A stretch of 64,000 nucleotides of DNA from Conexibacter woesei DSM 14684 (GTDB taxonomy: Bacteria; Actinomycetota; Thermoleophilia; Solirubrobacterales; Solirubrobacteraceae), in contig NC_013739.1 in the NCBI RefSeq assembly GCF_000025265.1, positions 3,658,001 to 3,722,000 on the forward strand, written 5' to 3'. The notes below the pieces were generated by a model. The model was not told the origin of the DNA and searched no databases. It saw only the letters and a program-made list of their open reading frames with translations. Within the stretch, counting starts at the first letter, position 1. Every line of letters starts with the position of its first letter. Shown in pieces: positions 1-9,330 of the stretch. The translations under genes and the position numbers were made by a program.

Positions 1-137
1 GGCTCATCTTGGGAATCGTGCTGCTCATTCTCGCCATCGCTGGTGGCGCGATCGTCAACCCGATCCTGTTCGTCCTCGGCATCGTCGCGATCGTGGTCTT
101 CCTGACCGGCTGGCGCGGCCGCAGCGCGGCGGTCTGA
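1..137 (+). CDS. Small hydrophobic membrane protein, 3' end only
   Basis: The reading frame enters from the left edge and stops with TGA at 135-137. The visible 44 residues are almost entirely hydrophobic (LILGIVLLILAIAGG, then ILFVLGIVAIVVFLTGW), followed by a short basic tail GRSAAV. This looks like two closely spaced membrane helices of a small integral membrane protein. The start lies outside the window, so family and full length cannot be judged. Confidence 0.7.
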   Translation, partial: LILGIVLLILAIAGGAIVNPILFVLGIVAIVVFLTGWRGRSAAV

Positions 138-157
138 CCGGCGCGACGGCCCGCGCG

Positions 158-1120
158 TCACTCGTCGTGCGGGCCGTTCTTGGGCTCGAAGGTGACCTCG
201 ACGCGCGCGCCCTCCTTGCGCTCCTCGACGCGCGCGGAGGCGCGCATCGCCTTCACGTCGGCGGAGGTGACGGGGTCGAACAGCCCGCGCGGCCACAGCC
301 TGCGCACGCGCACGACGTTCGCCTCGGCGGCGTAGAGCAGGATCTGGCCGCCGAGGTAGAGCCACGACAGCAGACCGATCACGATCGCGAAGAAGCCGTA
401 CGTCGCGCTCGCACGGGCGACGACCTTGTTGACGTAGATCGCGCCGAGCGTCTGCAGCGCCGCCCATCCGACCGCGGCCAGGAAGATGCCCATCCACAGG
501 TCGCGCGTCGGGATCTCCTTGTGCGTCAGCAGCCGGAAGCTGGCCCAGAAGAGCCCAACGTCGAGCAGCAGCGTCAGCGCGAAGCCCGACGCCTTCACGC
601 CGACGCTGTCGAGCCCGCCGACCAGCAGGCCGACGCCGACCGTGATCGCGATGTTGAGCGCGCCGAGCACGCCCAGGACCAGCAGGCCGCGCAGGCGGGC
701 CATGAAGAAGTCGCGCCGCTCGCGGTGCGGGATGTCCCACACCTGGTCCATCGCGCGCTGCGCCGCGAGCGTCACGCCGAGCCCGGCCCACAGCGCGCCG
801 AGCGAGCCGATCACGAGCGCCGCGGTGTCGCCTCTGAGCGCGCCGATCTGGATGTCCTCGCCGATCACGGGGAACTGGCCGAGCGTCGAGTCGACGATGC
901 GGTCGTACCACTCCTGGTTGCCCGCGAGCACGTAGCCGAGCACGGTCACGAGCACGAGCAGCAGCGGGAAGATCGAGAAGAAGCCGTAGTAGGCGATCAG
1001 CGCCGCGAGGTGACCGGCCTGGTCGTCGGAGAACTTCTTCACGACCGCGAGCGGGAACCCCAGCACCGGCTTGCGGCGCTGGAGTCGGTCGAACGCACGC
1101 ACGGGCCGCAGGAGATCCAT
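158..1120 (-). CDS. YihY/BrkB-family inner-membrane protein
   Basis: This polytopic membrane protein of about 320 residues has roughly six hydrophobic segments and the family's AYYGFFSIFPLLL core near its N-terminus, plus a C-terminal SWLYLGGQILLYAAEAN segment. YihY/BrkB proteins (old name ribonuclease BN) have no settled function; a transporter or envelope role is usual. I start it at the ATG at 1120 (MDLLRPVRAF). An in-frame start at 1195 would add a basic, low-complexity leader and run over the divergent topoisomerase promoter. It is divergent from the topoisomerase gene with about 64 bp between them. Confidence 0.85.
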   Translation of the reverse strand: MDLLRPVRAFDRLQRRKPVLGFPLAVVKKFSDDQAGHLAALIAYYGFFSIFPLLLVLVTVLGYVLAGNQEWYDRIVDSTLGQFPVIGEDIQIGALRGDTAALVIGSLGALWAGLGVTLAAQRAMDQVWDIPHRERRDFFMARLRGLLVLGVLGALNIAITVGVGLLVGGLDSVGVKASGFALTLLLDVGLFWASFRLLTHKEIPTRDLWMGIFLAAVGWAALQTLGAIYVNKVVARASATYGFFAIVIGLLSWLYLGGQILLYAAEANVVRVRRLWPRGLFDPVTSADVKAMRASARVEERKEGARVEVTFEPKNGPHDE

Positions 1121-1184
1121 TGGCGGAGTTGTACCCGGCGCGCCGGTCCGCGTGGGGCGCCGCGGTTGCGGGAAACGTGAGGCG

Positions 1185-2213
1185 ATGGCCCGCACGCGAC
1201 GCGTCGACTGCTCCGGTCCCGGGATCGCCCGGCTGCGCCGCGGCCGGGGCTTCAGCTACGTCGGCGCCGACGGCGAGCGGATCGAGGACGACGCGACCGT
1301 CGACCGCATCCGCGCGCTCGCGATCCCGCCCGCGTGGACGGAGGTGTGGATCTGCTCCGACCCGCTCGGCCACATCCAGGCGACCGGCGTCGACGCCGCC
1401 GGCCGCAAGCAGTACCGCTACCACGACGGCTGGCGCAGACGCCGCGACGCCGCCAAGTTCGACGCGATGGTCGCGTTCGCCCGCGCGCTGCCGGCGCTGC
1501 GACGACGGGTGCGCGACGACCTCCGCGGCGACGCGCTCGACCGCACGCGCGTGCTCGCCTGCTGCGTGCGGCTGCTCGACGTCGGCTTCTTCCGCATCGG
1601 CAGCGAGGACTACGCCGAGCAGAACGAGACGTACGGCCTGACGACGCTGCTGAGACGGCACGTCCGCTTCGACGGCGACGTGATCGTCTTCGACTACCCC
1701 GCCAAGGACGGCCTGCGCCGCGTGCAACAGGTGCTCGACGACGACGCCGCCGAGATCGTGCACGCGCTGAGGCGGCGGCGCGGCGGCGGGCCGGAGCTGC
1801 TGGCGTACAAGCAGCGGCGGCGCTGGGTCGACGTGAAGGCCGACGAGGTGAACGAGTACCTGAAGGACGCGGCCGGCGGCGACTTCACGGCGAAGGACTT
1901 CCGCACCTGGAACGCGACCGCGCTGATGGCCGTCGAGCTGGCGGTCCGCGCGGCCGACGCCGGCTCGCGCGCGTCACGCAGACGGATCGTGACCGCGTCG
2001 GTCAGAGCCGTCGCGGTGTTCCTCGGCAACACGCCGGCCGTCTGCCGCAGAAGCTACGTCGACCCGCGCGTGATCGACCGCTTCCAGTCCGGCCTCACGC
2101 TCGCCGCGGCGCTCGCCGCGCCGGCCGAGCCCGACCCCGACGAGCCCGCCGAGGTGCGGGCGGTCGATGAGCGCGTCCGCCACGCCGTGCTCGACCTGAT
2201 CGCGGACGGCTGA
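1185..2213 (+). CDS. DNA topoisomerase IB (poxvirus/eukaryote type)
   Basis: A type IB topoisomerase relaxes supercoils through a 3'-phosphotyrosyl intermediate without ATP. The 342-residue protein has an N-terminal domain (IPPAWTEVWICSDPLGHIQATG), a catalytic core with the arginine in FFRIGSEDYAEQNETYGLTT, KDFRTWNAT, and the active-site tyrosine in RRSYVDPRV. Its length matches bacterial TopIB proteins. The start at 1185 (MARTRR) follows a GTGAGG stretch; longer in-frame starts overlap the divergent BrkB gene. It appears to be transcribed alone. Confidence 0.93.
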   Translation: MARTRRVDCSGPGIARLRRGRGFSYVGADGERIEDDATVDRIRALAIPPAWTEVWICSDPLGHIQATGVDAAGRKQYRYHDGWRRRRDAAKFDAMVAFARALPALRRRVRDDLRGDALDRTRVLACCVRLLDVGFFRIGSEDYAEQNETYGLTTLLRRHVRFDGDVIVFDYPAKDGLRRVQQVLDDDAAEIVHALRRRRGGGPELLAYKQRRRWVDVKADEVNEYLKDAAGGDFTAKDFRTWNATALMAVELAVRAADAGSRASRRRIVTASVRAVAVFLGNTPAVCRRSYVDPRVIDRFQSGLTLAAALAAPAEPDPDEPAEVRAVDERVRHAVLDLIADG

Positions 2214-2304
2214 CTACTCAGTCGGCTTTTCAGTCGAACATGGCGCAAGATCGCTGATTGACGTTGGGAGACTCCCCGCCGTCATCGATCGACGGGAGTC
2301 ACGG

Positions 2305-3978
2305 ATGTCCAGCGGTTTTGGCAGACAAGCAGGGGCGATCGGAGGCGCCGTCGCGCTGTTCGCAGCGGTCGTGCTCGCGGCAGCGGCGCCGGCATCGGCA
2401 GCGACGCCGCCGAAGAAGATCTACGCGTGTGTGACGGAGGCGTACAACACACTGAACCTGACGACCAAGAACGGACACTGCCCGGACGGTCAGATCAAGG
2501 TCTCGTGGAGCGTCGAGGGCAACCCCGGGCCGCGCGGTCCGCAGGGCGACGCCGGGCCCAGAGGCGCTCCCGGGAGAAGAGGCAGAACCGGTCCCGCTGG
2601 TCCAGCTGGTCCCGCCGGTCCGCAAGGCCCGGTCGGCCCCGTCGGCCCCGCCGGCTCGGCCGACACGCCGGCCGAGGTGCTGGCGAAGCTGCTGCAGGTC
2701 GACGGCCCCGGCTCCGGCATCGACGCCGAGTTCCTCAACGGCCAGCCGGCGGGCTTCTACCAGCAGCGCGTCAGCGGCAGATGCCCGAGCGGCAACTACA
2801 TGCAGGAGATCGCGGCCGACGGCACCGTCAGATGCGACAACCCGCTCAGAGCCCCGGTGAGAATCGTGCAGGCCGCCTCGCCCGGCAGCGCGTTGGAGAC
2901 CTCGATCACCGCCCCGGCCTCGACGTCGACCGTCACCAGCGTCACCCAGCAGGGCATCGGCAACGGCCTCGACGTCAGCCTCACCAACAACGGCGCCGGT
3001 GGGCGCGGCGTCTCGGTCGACAACCAGGGCACCGGCCCCGGCGTCTTCGCCAACACGGTCGGCGGCAACTCGATCTGGGGCATCGTCGGCTCCATATCGG
3101 CAGCCGCCCTGATCGGCGACAGCGGCAGCGGCGAGGCGGTCGTCGGCCGTCAGAACGGCGCGATCTGCGAGAGAAACATAGGCAGATGCAACGGCATAGG
3201 CGCGATCGTCGGCCGCCATGACGGCACCGGCGGCTACGGCGTCCGCGGCTTCGTCACCGACCCCAACGGCGCGATCGGCGTGATCGGCCAGGCCGGCATC
3301 TCCGGTGGCACCGGCACCGGCGTGCGCGCCGAGAACGTCAACGCCGCCAACAACGACAACGCGCTCGAGGCCGTCACCATCGGCAACGGCTCGGCGCTCT
3401 TCGCACAGGGCAGAACGACCGCCGCCACGTTCAACGGCGCCGTTCAGATCAACGGCGACCTCACCGTCACGGGCACCAAGAGAGGGTTCCAGATCGACGA
3501 CCCGCGGGCACCGACCGAGCGCACGCTCACCCATACGCCGGTCGAGTCCGACACGATGTCGGTCACCTACAGCGGCAACGTCACGACCGACGGCGACGGC
3601 CGCGCGACGGTGAGACTGCCGTCGTACGCGACCGCGATCGCAGGGGACTGGAGCTACCAGCTGACCCCGATCGGCCGCTTCGGCCAGGCGATCGTCGCGC
3701 GCGAGGTCGACGGTGACGGCAGCTTCGCGATCCGTACCGAGCACGGCGACACGAAGGTCTCGTGGACGGTCGTGGGCGTGCGCAACGATCCCCAGGCCAG
3801 ACGCGACGCGATCGACCCGGTGCAGGAGAAGCGCGGCGCCGAGCGCGGCAGATACATCGACCCGTCGCTCTACGGCAAGCCCGCGTCGAAGAGCAGCATC
3901 AGACACATCAGCCCGAAGGGGCGGTCGACGAGCGCCCGGGCCGCGGGCGCCGGCCCGCGCCTCGCGTCCGAGCGCTGA
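2305..3978 (+). CDS. Exported collagen-triplet protein with C-terminal YSGNV-type domain
   Basis: The 557-residue protein has a signal peptide (about residues 1-33, cleavage near ASA-AT), a short Cys-containing segment, and about 16 consecutive Gly-X-Y triplets around residues 73-120 ([16 protein letters not shown] and so on). A long Gly/Asn-rich segment follows, likely beta-structured with GxGV/GVxG repeats. It ends in a domain beginning [11 protein letters not shown] with later [14 protein letters not shown], which recurs in bacterial exported repeat proteins. I infer a trimeric fibrous surface protein. Nearly half of its arginines are AGA, unusual for this GC level. GGGAG lies just upstream of the ATG at 2305. 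It is convergent with the methyltransferase. Confidence 0.85.
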   Translation: MSSGFGRQAGAIGGAVALFAAVVLAAAAPASAATPPKKIYACVTEAYNTLNLTTKNGHCPDGQIKVSWSVEGNPGPRGPQGDAGPRGAPGRRGRTGPAGPAGPAGPQGPVGPVGPAGSADTPAEVLAKLLQVDGPGSGIDAEFLNGQPAGFYQQRVSGRCPSGNYMQEIAADGTVRCDNPLRAPVRIVQAASPGSALETSITAPASTSTVTSVTQQGIGNGLDVSLTNNGAGGRGVSVDNQGTGPGVFANTVGGNSIWGIVGSISAAALIGDSGSGEAVVGRQNGAICERNIGRCNGIGAIVGRHDGTGGYGVRGFVTDPNGAIGVIGQAGISGGTGTGVRAENVNAANNDNALEAVTIGNGSALFAQGRTTAATFNGAVQINGDLTVTGTKRGFQIDDPRAPTERTLTHTPVESDTMSVTYSGNVTTDGDGRATVRLPSYATAIAGDWSYQLTPIGRFGQAIVAREVDGDGSFAIRTEHGDTKVSWTVVGVRNDPQARRDAIDPVQEKRGAERGRYIDPSLYGKPASKSSIRHISPKGRSTSARAAGAGPRLASER

Positions 3979-3987
3979 GCGCCGACC

Positions 3988-4021
3988 CGTCGCCCGCCGC
4001 GCTCACGCGCGGCGGGCGACG
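3988..4021. terminator. Bidirectional hairpin between convergent genes
   Basis: A perfect 15-bp inverted repeat (3988-4002 with 4007-4021) encloses a 4-nt loop TCAC. The methyltransferase stop codon (complement of 4003-4005) falls in the loop, so the right arm lies inside that gene. There is no T-tract on either side. Confidence 0.75.
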
Positions 4022-4770
4022 AGGTTGAGGCGGACGTAGTCCAGCTCGGAGTCGGCCGCGACCTGCGCGACGAAGTCGTCGTGCAGGTCGGCGGGCAGGC
4101 GTTCGAGGTGGGAGCCGAGCACGACGGTCGCGTAGAACTCGTGCCTGTCCTCGACCTCGACCGGCCACGGCTGCAGCCAGCAGTCGCCGACCGCGAAGCC
4201 CGCCGCCTCCAGCCGCGCGCGCGTCGCCTCGGCGGAGGCGTAGTTCCACGGTCCCGCCCAGCCGCCGAGGTACGGCGCGAACGGCTCGCGCTCGGACAGC
4301 CGCGCCACCGCGGCGACGACCGAGGCGACGTTGCCCTCGCCGCCGCACTGCGCGACGAACTGGCCGCCGGGCCGCAGCGCGGTGTGGACGCGGCGGAAGA
4401 GCGCGTCGTGATCGGCGATCCAATGGAACGTCGCGGTCGAGATCGCGGCGTCGGCCGGCCGCGGGACGTCGGGATGGGCGGCGAGGTCCAGCGCGACGAG
4501 GTCGGACTGGATCACCGTCGCGCGCGTGCCGGCACCGGCCAGCTCGGCCCGCGCCCGCTCGACCATCGCGGCGGAGCCGTCGACCGCGACGACGCGGCCG
4601 GCCGGCAGCCGCTCCAGCAGTGCGCGCGTGATGCGGCCGGTTCCGCAGCCGAGGTCGAGCACGGTCTCCTCGCCGCGCAGCTCGAGCCGGTCGAGGACGG
4701 CTCTGCCCCAGTCCTGGTGGGGCGTCGAGACCTGGTGGTAGCTGGCGGCGTTCCAGTCGCGGGGTGTCAT
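4003..4770 (-). CDS. SAM-dependent methyltransferase, trans-aconitate methyltransferase-like
   Basis: This is a class I methyltransferase of 255 residues. The SAM-binding motif VLDLGCGTGRITRAL is at about residues 37-51, the acidic motif II is VVAVDGSAAMVERAR, and FHWIADHDALFRR is typical of the trans-aconitate 2-methyltransferase (Tam) group. The C-terminal EFYATVVLGSHLERLP resembles the same group. The substrate could be trans-aconitate or another small acid and cannot be fixed from sequence. A strong GAGGAGGAGG ribosome-binding site lies just upstream of the ATG at 4770. Confidence 0.85.
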   Translation of the reverse strand: MTPRDWNAASYHQVSTPHQDWGRAVLDRLELRGEETVLDLGCGTGRITRALLERLPAGRVVAVDGSAAMVERARAELAGAGTRATVIQSDLVALDLAAHPDVPRPADAAISTATFHWIADHDALFRRVHTALRPGGQFVAQCGGEGNVASVVAAVARLSEREPFAPYLGGWAGPWNYASAEATRARLEAAGFAVGDCWLQPWPVEVEDRHEFYATVVLGSHLERLPADLHDDFVAQVAADSELDYVRLNLVARRA

Positions 4771-4849
4771 CGCGAGACCTCCTCCTCTGCGGTATCCGCT
4801 ATCACGTACAAACGTCTTCTATACCGTACACGATCGCGACGTGAGGCAG

Positions 4850-4874
4850 TTTGGGGCCCCAATAGGGACCCAAA
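4850..4874. promoter_or_regulatory. Inverted repeat TTTGGG-N13-CCCAAA
   Basis: Arms at 4850-4855 and 4869-4874 are perfect complements and enclose a GGGGCCCC palindrome. The element sits in the 143-bp gap between the end of the EamA gene and the methyltransferase start, both on the minus strand. It may be a terminator for the former or an operator for the latter. Confidence 0.35.
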
Positions 4875-4913
4875 CGACCGCAGGTCCAGGTCGGAACGAG
4901 CGGCCGGCGGCAG

Positions 4914-5906
4914 TCAGTCGGCGTGGCTGCCGAGCGCGGTCGCGAGCACGACGAGCGCGATCCCGATCGACTCGGCGACGCCCGGCACCTGACCGAGCAC
5001 GACGAGGCCGGCGAGCGTCGCGGTCGCGGGCAGCAGCGCCAGCAGCAGCGCGAAGCGGGCGCGCGGCAGGCGGACCATCGCGACCTGGTCGAGCGCGTAC
5101 GGGATCACGCTCGACATCAGGCCGACGCCGAGGCAGGCGGCCAGCAGCGGCAGCGACAGCAGCGCGTCGCCGGCGATCGGCGCGGCGACCGGCGCCAGCG
5201 CCAGCGCGCCGATCGCCATCGCGGCGGCGAGCCCGCGGCGGGCGCCGAGCGCCGCGTCGGCCGCCACGCGATGGCCGAGCACGATGTACAGCGCCCACAT
5301 CGCGCCGGCGCCGAGCGCGAGCGCGACGCCGAGCGGGCTGCCGCTGACGTGGACGTCGCTCAGCAGCAGCACGCCCGCGGTCGCGACGCCGAGCGCGAGC
5401 GCGTCGCGGCGGGTGCGCGAGCCGAGCGCGGTGACCGCGATCGGGCCGGCGAACTCGAGCGCGACGGTCGTGCCGAGCGGCAGGTGGTCGATCGCGAGGT
5501 AGAAGGCGGTGTTCATCGCCGTCAGCGCCAGCCCGAAGGCGGTGACGAGAACGAGCCGCGGGCGCGTCCAGCGCGCGCCGCCGGCGAGCCGCCACGGCCG
5601 CGCCCACACGACCAGCACGACCGCGGCCGCCAGCACGCGCAGCCACGCGACGCCGAGCACCGGCACGCGTTCGAACAGCAGCACCGCCAGCGCCGCGCCC
5701 GCGTACTGCGTCAGCGCGCCGGCAGCGAACAGCAGCTGCGGCGGCGTCCGCCAGGCGAGCGACCGCACCCCGCCGGCCGCGCCGGCCCCGCCGGCCGCGC
5801 CAGCCCCGCCAGCCGTGCCAGCCGCGCCGGCCCCGCCGCCGGCGCCCCGCTCGCCACCCGCCGCGTCCGGCTCGGCGCCCCGTTCGCCGCCCAGCCCGCC
5901 GCCCAC
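4914..5906 (-). CDS. EamA/DMT-family exporter (RhtA-like)
   Basis: The protein is 330 residues with about ten hydrophobic helices in two EamA halves, as in drug/metabolite transporters of the RhtA (threonine/homoserine export) type. Conserved stretches include LEFAGPIAVTALGSR and LGVGLMSSVIPYALDQVAM. The first ~50 residues are a Gly/Ala-rich repeat not expected in the family; the true start may lie downstream near VRSLAWRTPPQLL. The GTG at 5906 is 4 nt past the stop of the STAS gene, so the two are probably co-transcribed. The exported substrate is unknown. Confidence 0.85.
   Translation of the reverse strand: MGGGLGGERGAEPDAAGGERGAGGGAGAAGTAGGAGAAGGAGAAGGVRSLAWRTPPQLLFAAGALTQYAGAALAVLLFERVPVLGVAWLRVLAAAVVLVVWARPWRLAGGARWTRPRLVLVTAFGLALTAMNTAFYLAIDHLPLGTTVALEFAGPIAVTALGSRTRRDALALGVATAGVLLLSDVHVSGSPLGVALALGAGAMWALYIVLGHRVAADAALGARRGLAAAMAIGALALAPVAAPIAGDALLSLPLLAACLGVGLMSSVIPYALDQVAMVRLPRARFALLLALLPATATLAGLVVLGQVPGVAESIGIALVVLATALGSHAD
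5776..5838. repeat. Seven 9-bp tandem repeats in the EamA N-terminus
   Basis: Seven consecutive 9-bp units of form GCC(G/C)(C/T)GCC(A/G) encode alternating Ala/Gly tripeptides at the N-terminus of the EamA protein. It looks like a coding minisatellite that could vary in copy number by slippage. Confidence 0.6.
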
Positions 5907-5910
5907 GGCG

Positions 5911-6255
5911 TCAGAGCCCGAGCGCGTCCGCCTCGCCCAGCGGCAGCCGCTCGTCCAGGCGCGTGACGCGCAGCAGCCGGTCGACCTCGGCGCCGCCGCG
6001 CACGAGCGCCAGCTCGTAGCCGCCGCGCTGGGCGCGATCGTGCTCGGCGACGAGCAGCCGCAGCCCCGAGGAGTCCATGAAGCTGAGCGGGCGCAGGTCG
6101 ATCAGCAGCCGCGCGAAGCCGTCGTGCTCCCGCAGGGCCGCGGCCAGCTGCGGGACGGTGGCGACGTCGAGCTCGCCCGAGGGCGTCGCGACGAGCGTCT
6201 CGCCGCGCCGCTCCACCGCGACGCAGAACAGCGGGTTCGGTTCAAGGGAGGTCAT
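5911..6255 (-). CDS. STAS anti-sigma factor antagonist (RsbV-like)
   Basis: This is a single STAS domain of 114 residues. RsbV-type proteins, when dephosphorylated, bind the RsbW kinase and release the sigma factor. The phosphorylatable serine lies in LSFMDSSGLRLLV, and the C-terminal helix RLLRVTRLDERLPLGEA closely resembles that of the second STAS protein at 17159-17497. I start it at the ATG at 6255 (MTSLEPNP); an upstream extension is not STAS-like and would overlap the divergent kinase promoter. It is divergent from the RsbW-like gene. Confidence 0.88.
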   Translation of the reverse strand: MTSLEPNPLFCVAVERRGETLVATPSGELDVATVPQLAAALREHDGFARLLIDLRPLSFMDSSGLRLLVAEHDRAQRGGYELALVRGGAEVDRLLRVTRLDERLPLGEADALGL

Positions 6256-6349
6256 CGCCCTGACCTGTACCCCGCAGCCGCACGGTCGATGCCCGCTGAC
6301 CTCCCGAGGTTGCCCGATCGCGAGATGCGGGTAGCGACGGGACAGCCAC

Positions 6350-6844
6350 ATGAATGCCGACGCACGCATCTCCCCCCGGCGCTCCCACCACCGGCGTCAT
6401 CAGCCTGCCGGTGAGGCCGAGCGCACCGACGGCTCCGACGGGGCGCTCCCCGGCGGCCTCGCGTTGACGCTGCCGGCGACCTCCGAGGCGCCGACGCTCG
6501 CCCGCCGCGCCGCCGGCCACTCGCTCGCGCATTGGACGCAGGACCGCCGCGACGCGGCGCTGCTCGTGATCTCCGAGCTGGTCACGAACGCCGTCCGCCA
6601 CGGCAGCGCCGACCGCAGCGACCAGGTGACGCTGCGCGTCCGCCGCCGCGGCCTGACGACGCGAATCGAGGTGACCGACGCGCGCTCGCGCGACGGCACG
6701 CTCGAGCTCGACGGCGACGAGCCGCTCGACGGCGCGGACCGGCGCTCCGGCTGGGGCTTGCCGATCGTCGCCGAGCTGAGCGACCGCTGGGGCGTCGAGC
6801 GCGGACCGGGCCGCACATGCGTGTGGTGTGAAATCGACGTGTAG
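6350..6844 (+). CDS. RsbW-like serine kinase / anti-sigma factor (GHKL ATPase)
   Basis: The 164-residue protein carries a C-terminal GHKL ATPase domain with N box ELVTNAVRHG and G boxes VTDARSRDG and GWGLPIV. Proteins of this type phosphorylate an RsbV-like STAS partner and hold a sigma factor. The first ~35 residues are basic and low-complexity, and an internal start is possible. It lies between a divergent RsbV-like gene and an RsbU-like phosphatase, the expected partners. The target sigma factor is probably the SigB/F-type protein at 14828-15649, by inference only. Confidence 0.85.
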   Translation: MNADARISPRRSHHRRHQPAGEAERTDGSDGALPGGLALTLPATSEAPTLARRAAGHSLAHWTQDRRDAALLVISELVTNAVRHGSADRSDQVTLRVRRRGLTTRIEVTDARSRDGTLELDGDEPLDGADRRSGWGLPIVAELSDRWGVERGPGRTCVWCEIDV

Positions 6845-6861
6845 CGCGTCGCGCTGGCGCA

Positions 6862-6867
6862 TATCCT
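6862..6867 (+). promoter_or_regulatory. Leaderless -10 hexamer TATCCT
   Basis: TATCCT ends 7 nt before the GTG start at 6875, and there is no Shine-Dalgarno. This is the spacing expected for transcription beginning at the start codon. Confidence 0.55.
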
Positions 6868-6874
6868 TCCGCAC

Positions 6875-8341
6875 GTGAACGGGGCGCAAGGCGGGACACG
6901 AGACGACGGCGCGCGAACGGACCCGACGTTCGCCGAGCGCTATCGGCGCGCCTTCCTGACCTACCTCCAGTCCGGCGACGAAGCCCACGTCGCGCCCGCC
7001 TACGAGCTCAGCCGCGAGGCGGTCGGCGGCCGCCTCAGCCTGCTGGAGCTGGCCGAGGCGCACCGCCACGCCGTCGCCGAGGGCGTCCTGCCCGAGCGCG
7101 ACGCGGCCCGCCAGCAGCTGCTCGCCGAGCGCGCCGCCGACTTCCTGCGCGAGAGCCTCGCGACGTTCGAGATCGCGCACCGCGGCTACCTCGAGGTGCA
7201 GGAGGTCGCGCGCCTGGAGCACGAGCACGCGCGCCAGCTGCAGTCGGTCGCGGAGGTGTCGGTCGCGCTCAACGCCGCGCTGCCGGTCGCCGACGTGATC
7301 GAGCTGGTGACCGCGGAGGCGCGGCACGTGCTCGGCGCCCGCTCGGCGCGCGCGCATCTGGAGCTGCCCGGCTCGCAGCCCCGCCGCACGATCACCGCCA
7401 CCTCCGGCGAGGCGCCGGCGGCCGGCGCGGCGGCCGGCGCCGGCGCGCTGCGCGCGAGCCTCACAGGCCGCCGCGGGCTCGTCGTCGGCGAGATCGAGGT
7501 GTTCGGGGCCGCCGACGCCGACGCCGGCGCGGAGGCGATCCTCGTCCAGCTCGCGCAGGTCGCCTCCGCCGCGATCGGCAACGCGCAGCTGTACGGGCTC
7601 GAGCGCGAGATCGCCGAGACGCTCCAGCGCAGCCTGCTGCCGCAGACGCTGCCGCGGATCGAAGGGCTCGACATCGAGGCGCGCTACTGCGCCGCGGGCG
7701 ACGGGATGGTCGTCGGCGGCGACTTCTACGACGTCTTCAAGACGAACGGCACCGCGCTGGGGATCGTGATCGGCGACGTCTGCGGCAAGGGCCCGCACGC
7801 GGCGGCGCTGACCGCGCTCGCGCGCTACACCCTGCGCGCCGCCGCGCTGTGGGAGCGCAGGCCCGAGCGGGTGATGGCGATACTCAACGAGGCGATCCTC
7901 GACCAGAGCGCCGACCACCGCTTCTGCACCGCGATCTTCGGCCAGCTCCACCGCACGACCGACGGCGGCGCGCGGATCGACTTCGTCACCGCCGGCCACC
8001 CGCTGCCGCTCGTGCGGCGCGCCGGCGGCACGGTCGAGACGGTCGGCTCGCACTCGACGCTGCTCGGCGTCGTGCCGGACCCGGCGCTGCACACCGACAC
8101 CGTCACGCTCGCGCCGGGCGACCTGCTGCTGCTCTTCACCGACGGCGCGACCGAGGTCCGCCGCCGCGGCCGCGAGGTCTTCGGCCTCCCCCAGCTGCAG
8201 GCGCTGCTGGGCGAGATCGGCGAGGTCTCGGCCGCGAAGGCCGCCGAGCGCGTCGAGGACGCGGTCCTGAACGCTTCGGGCGGCCCGCCGCGCGACGATC
8301 TCGCGATCGTCGCGGTGAAGATCCCGGCGAGAGCCACATGA
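6875..8341 (+). CDS. RsbU-like PP2C phosphatase (RsbU_N-GAF-SpoIIE)
   Basis: The 488-residue protein has three parts. An N-terminal helical domain (about residues 17-95, FAERYRRAFLTYLQSG) resembles the RsbU N-terminal region that binds RsbT. A GAF-like segment spans about 110-240. A C-terminal SpoIIE/PP2C domain shows GGDFYDVF, VIGDVCGKGPHAA, FVTAGHPLPLV, LFTDGATEVRR and PRDDLAIVAV metal-binding motifs. It should dephosphorylate an RsbV-like protein. It heads the RsbR-S-T-X run, 39 nt before rsbR. The GTG start at 6875 fits a leaderless promoter. Confidence 0.9.
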   Translation: MNGAQGGTRDDGARTDPTFAERYRRAFLTYLQSGDEAHVAPAYELSREAVGGRLSLLELAEAHRHAVAEGVLPERDAARQQLLAERAADFLRESLATFEIAHRGYLEVQEVARLEHEHARQLQSVAEVSVALNAALPVADVIELVTAEARHVLGARSARAHLELPGSQPRRTITATSGEAPAAGAAAGAGALRASLTGRRGLVVGEIEVFGAADADAGAEAILVQLAQVASAAIGNAQLYGLEREIAETLQRSLLPQTLPRIEGLDIEARYCAAGDGMVVGGDFYDVFKTNGTALGIVIGDVCGKGPHAAALTALARYTLRAAALWERRPERVMAILNEAILDQSADHRFCTAIFGQLHRTTDGGARIDFVTAGHPLPLVRRAGGTVETVGSHSTLLGVVPDPALHTDTVTLAPGDLLLLFTDGATEVRRRGREVFGLPQLQALLGEIGEVSAAKAAERVEDAVLNASGGPPRDDLAIVAVKIPARAT

Positions 8342-8380
8342 GAGACTTCGCGACGCATCGATCCGGATCGAGGACGGGGA

Positions 8381-9328
8381 ATGGCTGAACGACGGAGAGC
8401 GCAGCGCAGAGCGAGACGGCCGGCGGCGAGAGCAGCCGCTGCCGCTGCGGCCGCTGCCGGCGCGAGAACCGGCGAGTCGAGCGCGTCACTGCTGCGCGAG
8501 CTGGTCGCCCACCTGCGGCGCAACCGCACGCAGCTGCGCGAGGAGTGGGCGCGCCGCATCACGAACGCCCAGCTGCTCACGGCGATGACCTCGGAGGAGA
8601 TCTTCGCCGAGGCGACCTCCGTCTACGACAACTACATCGAGGTGCTCGAGACCGGCTCGGTCGAGGCACTCCAGGACTACGCCCGCAACCTGTCGGAGCG
8701 GATCATCCCGCGCGGCGTCGAGACCGACGAGGTGCTCGGGATCGTGCTGCTCCTGCGCGACGTGCTGGCGCGCTCGCTGTTCGAGAAGTACCAGTCGGAC
8801 TTCGAGCTGCTCAACCGCGTGCTCGACGCGTACGAGCCCGCGGCGAACCGGATCGCCAACACCGTCGGCGTCTCGTTCGTGCAGGAGCGCGAGCGGATCA
8901 TCCGCCAGCAGCAGGAGGCGATCCGCGAGCTGTCGACGCCGGTCCTCCAGGTGCGCGAGCGGCTGCTGATCCTCCCGATCATCGGCGTGCTCGACTCGCA
9001 GCGCGCGCGGCAGGTGACCGAGCAGCTGCTGCGCGGGATCCGCACCAACCGCGCGAAGGTCGTCGTGATCGACATCACCGGCGTGCCGACGATCGACCAG
9101 ACGGTCGCGAACCACCTGCTGCAGACGGTCGAGGCGTCGCGGCTGATGGGCGCGAGCGTGATCATCACCGGCCTCTCGTCCGAGATCGCCCAGACGCTCG
9201 TCACGATCGGCGTCGACCTGTCGAAGGTCAACGCGGTCGGCGACCTCCAGGGCGGCATCGAGGAGGCCGAGCGGCTGCTCGGCTACGAGGTCACGGTCCG
9301 CGCGGAGTCGGCCGAGCCGCTGCGCTAG
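8381..9328 (+). CDS. RsbR-like stressosome sensor/scaffold
   Basis: The 315-residue protein has an Ala/Arg-rich N-terminus, a helical RsbRD-type sensory domain (about residues 35-165, LLRELVAHLRRNRTQLREEW) and a C-terminal STAS domain starting near STPVLQVRERLLILPIIG. Threonines that RsbT phosphorylates in RsbR proteins appear conserved: GVPTIDQTVANHL and SSEIAQTLVTIG. RsbR and RsbS build the stressosome that sequesters RsbT. GACGGGGA precedes the ATG at 8381. The next gene starts 2 nt after its stop. Confidence 0.92.
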   Translation: MAERRRAQRRARRPAARAAAAAAAAAGARTGESSASLLRELVAHLRRNRTQLREEWARRITNAQLLTAMTSEEIFAEATSVYDNYIEVLETGSVEALQDYARNLSERIIPRGVETDEVLGIVLLLRDVLARSLFEKYQSDFELLNRVLDAYEPAANRIANTVGVSFVQERERIIRQQQEAIRELSTPVLQVRERLLILPIIGVLDSQRARQVTEQLLRGIRTNRAKVVVIDITGVPTIDQTVANHLLQTVEASRLMGASVIITGLSSEIAQTLVTIGVDLSKVNAVGDLQGGIEEAERLLGYEVTVRAESAEPLR

Positions 9329-9330
9329 AC

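Noticed and set aside
2299-3906. A 535-codon minus-strand frame opposite the collagen-like gene
   Set aside because: Composition is repetitive (Ala/Asp/Arg/Val) and mirrors the plus-strand gene, which has a signal peptide, a Shine-Dalgarno and known domains.
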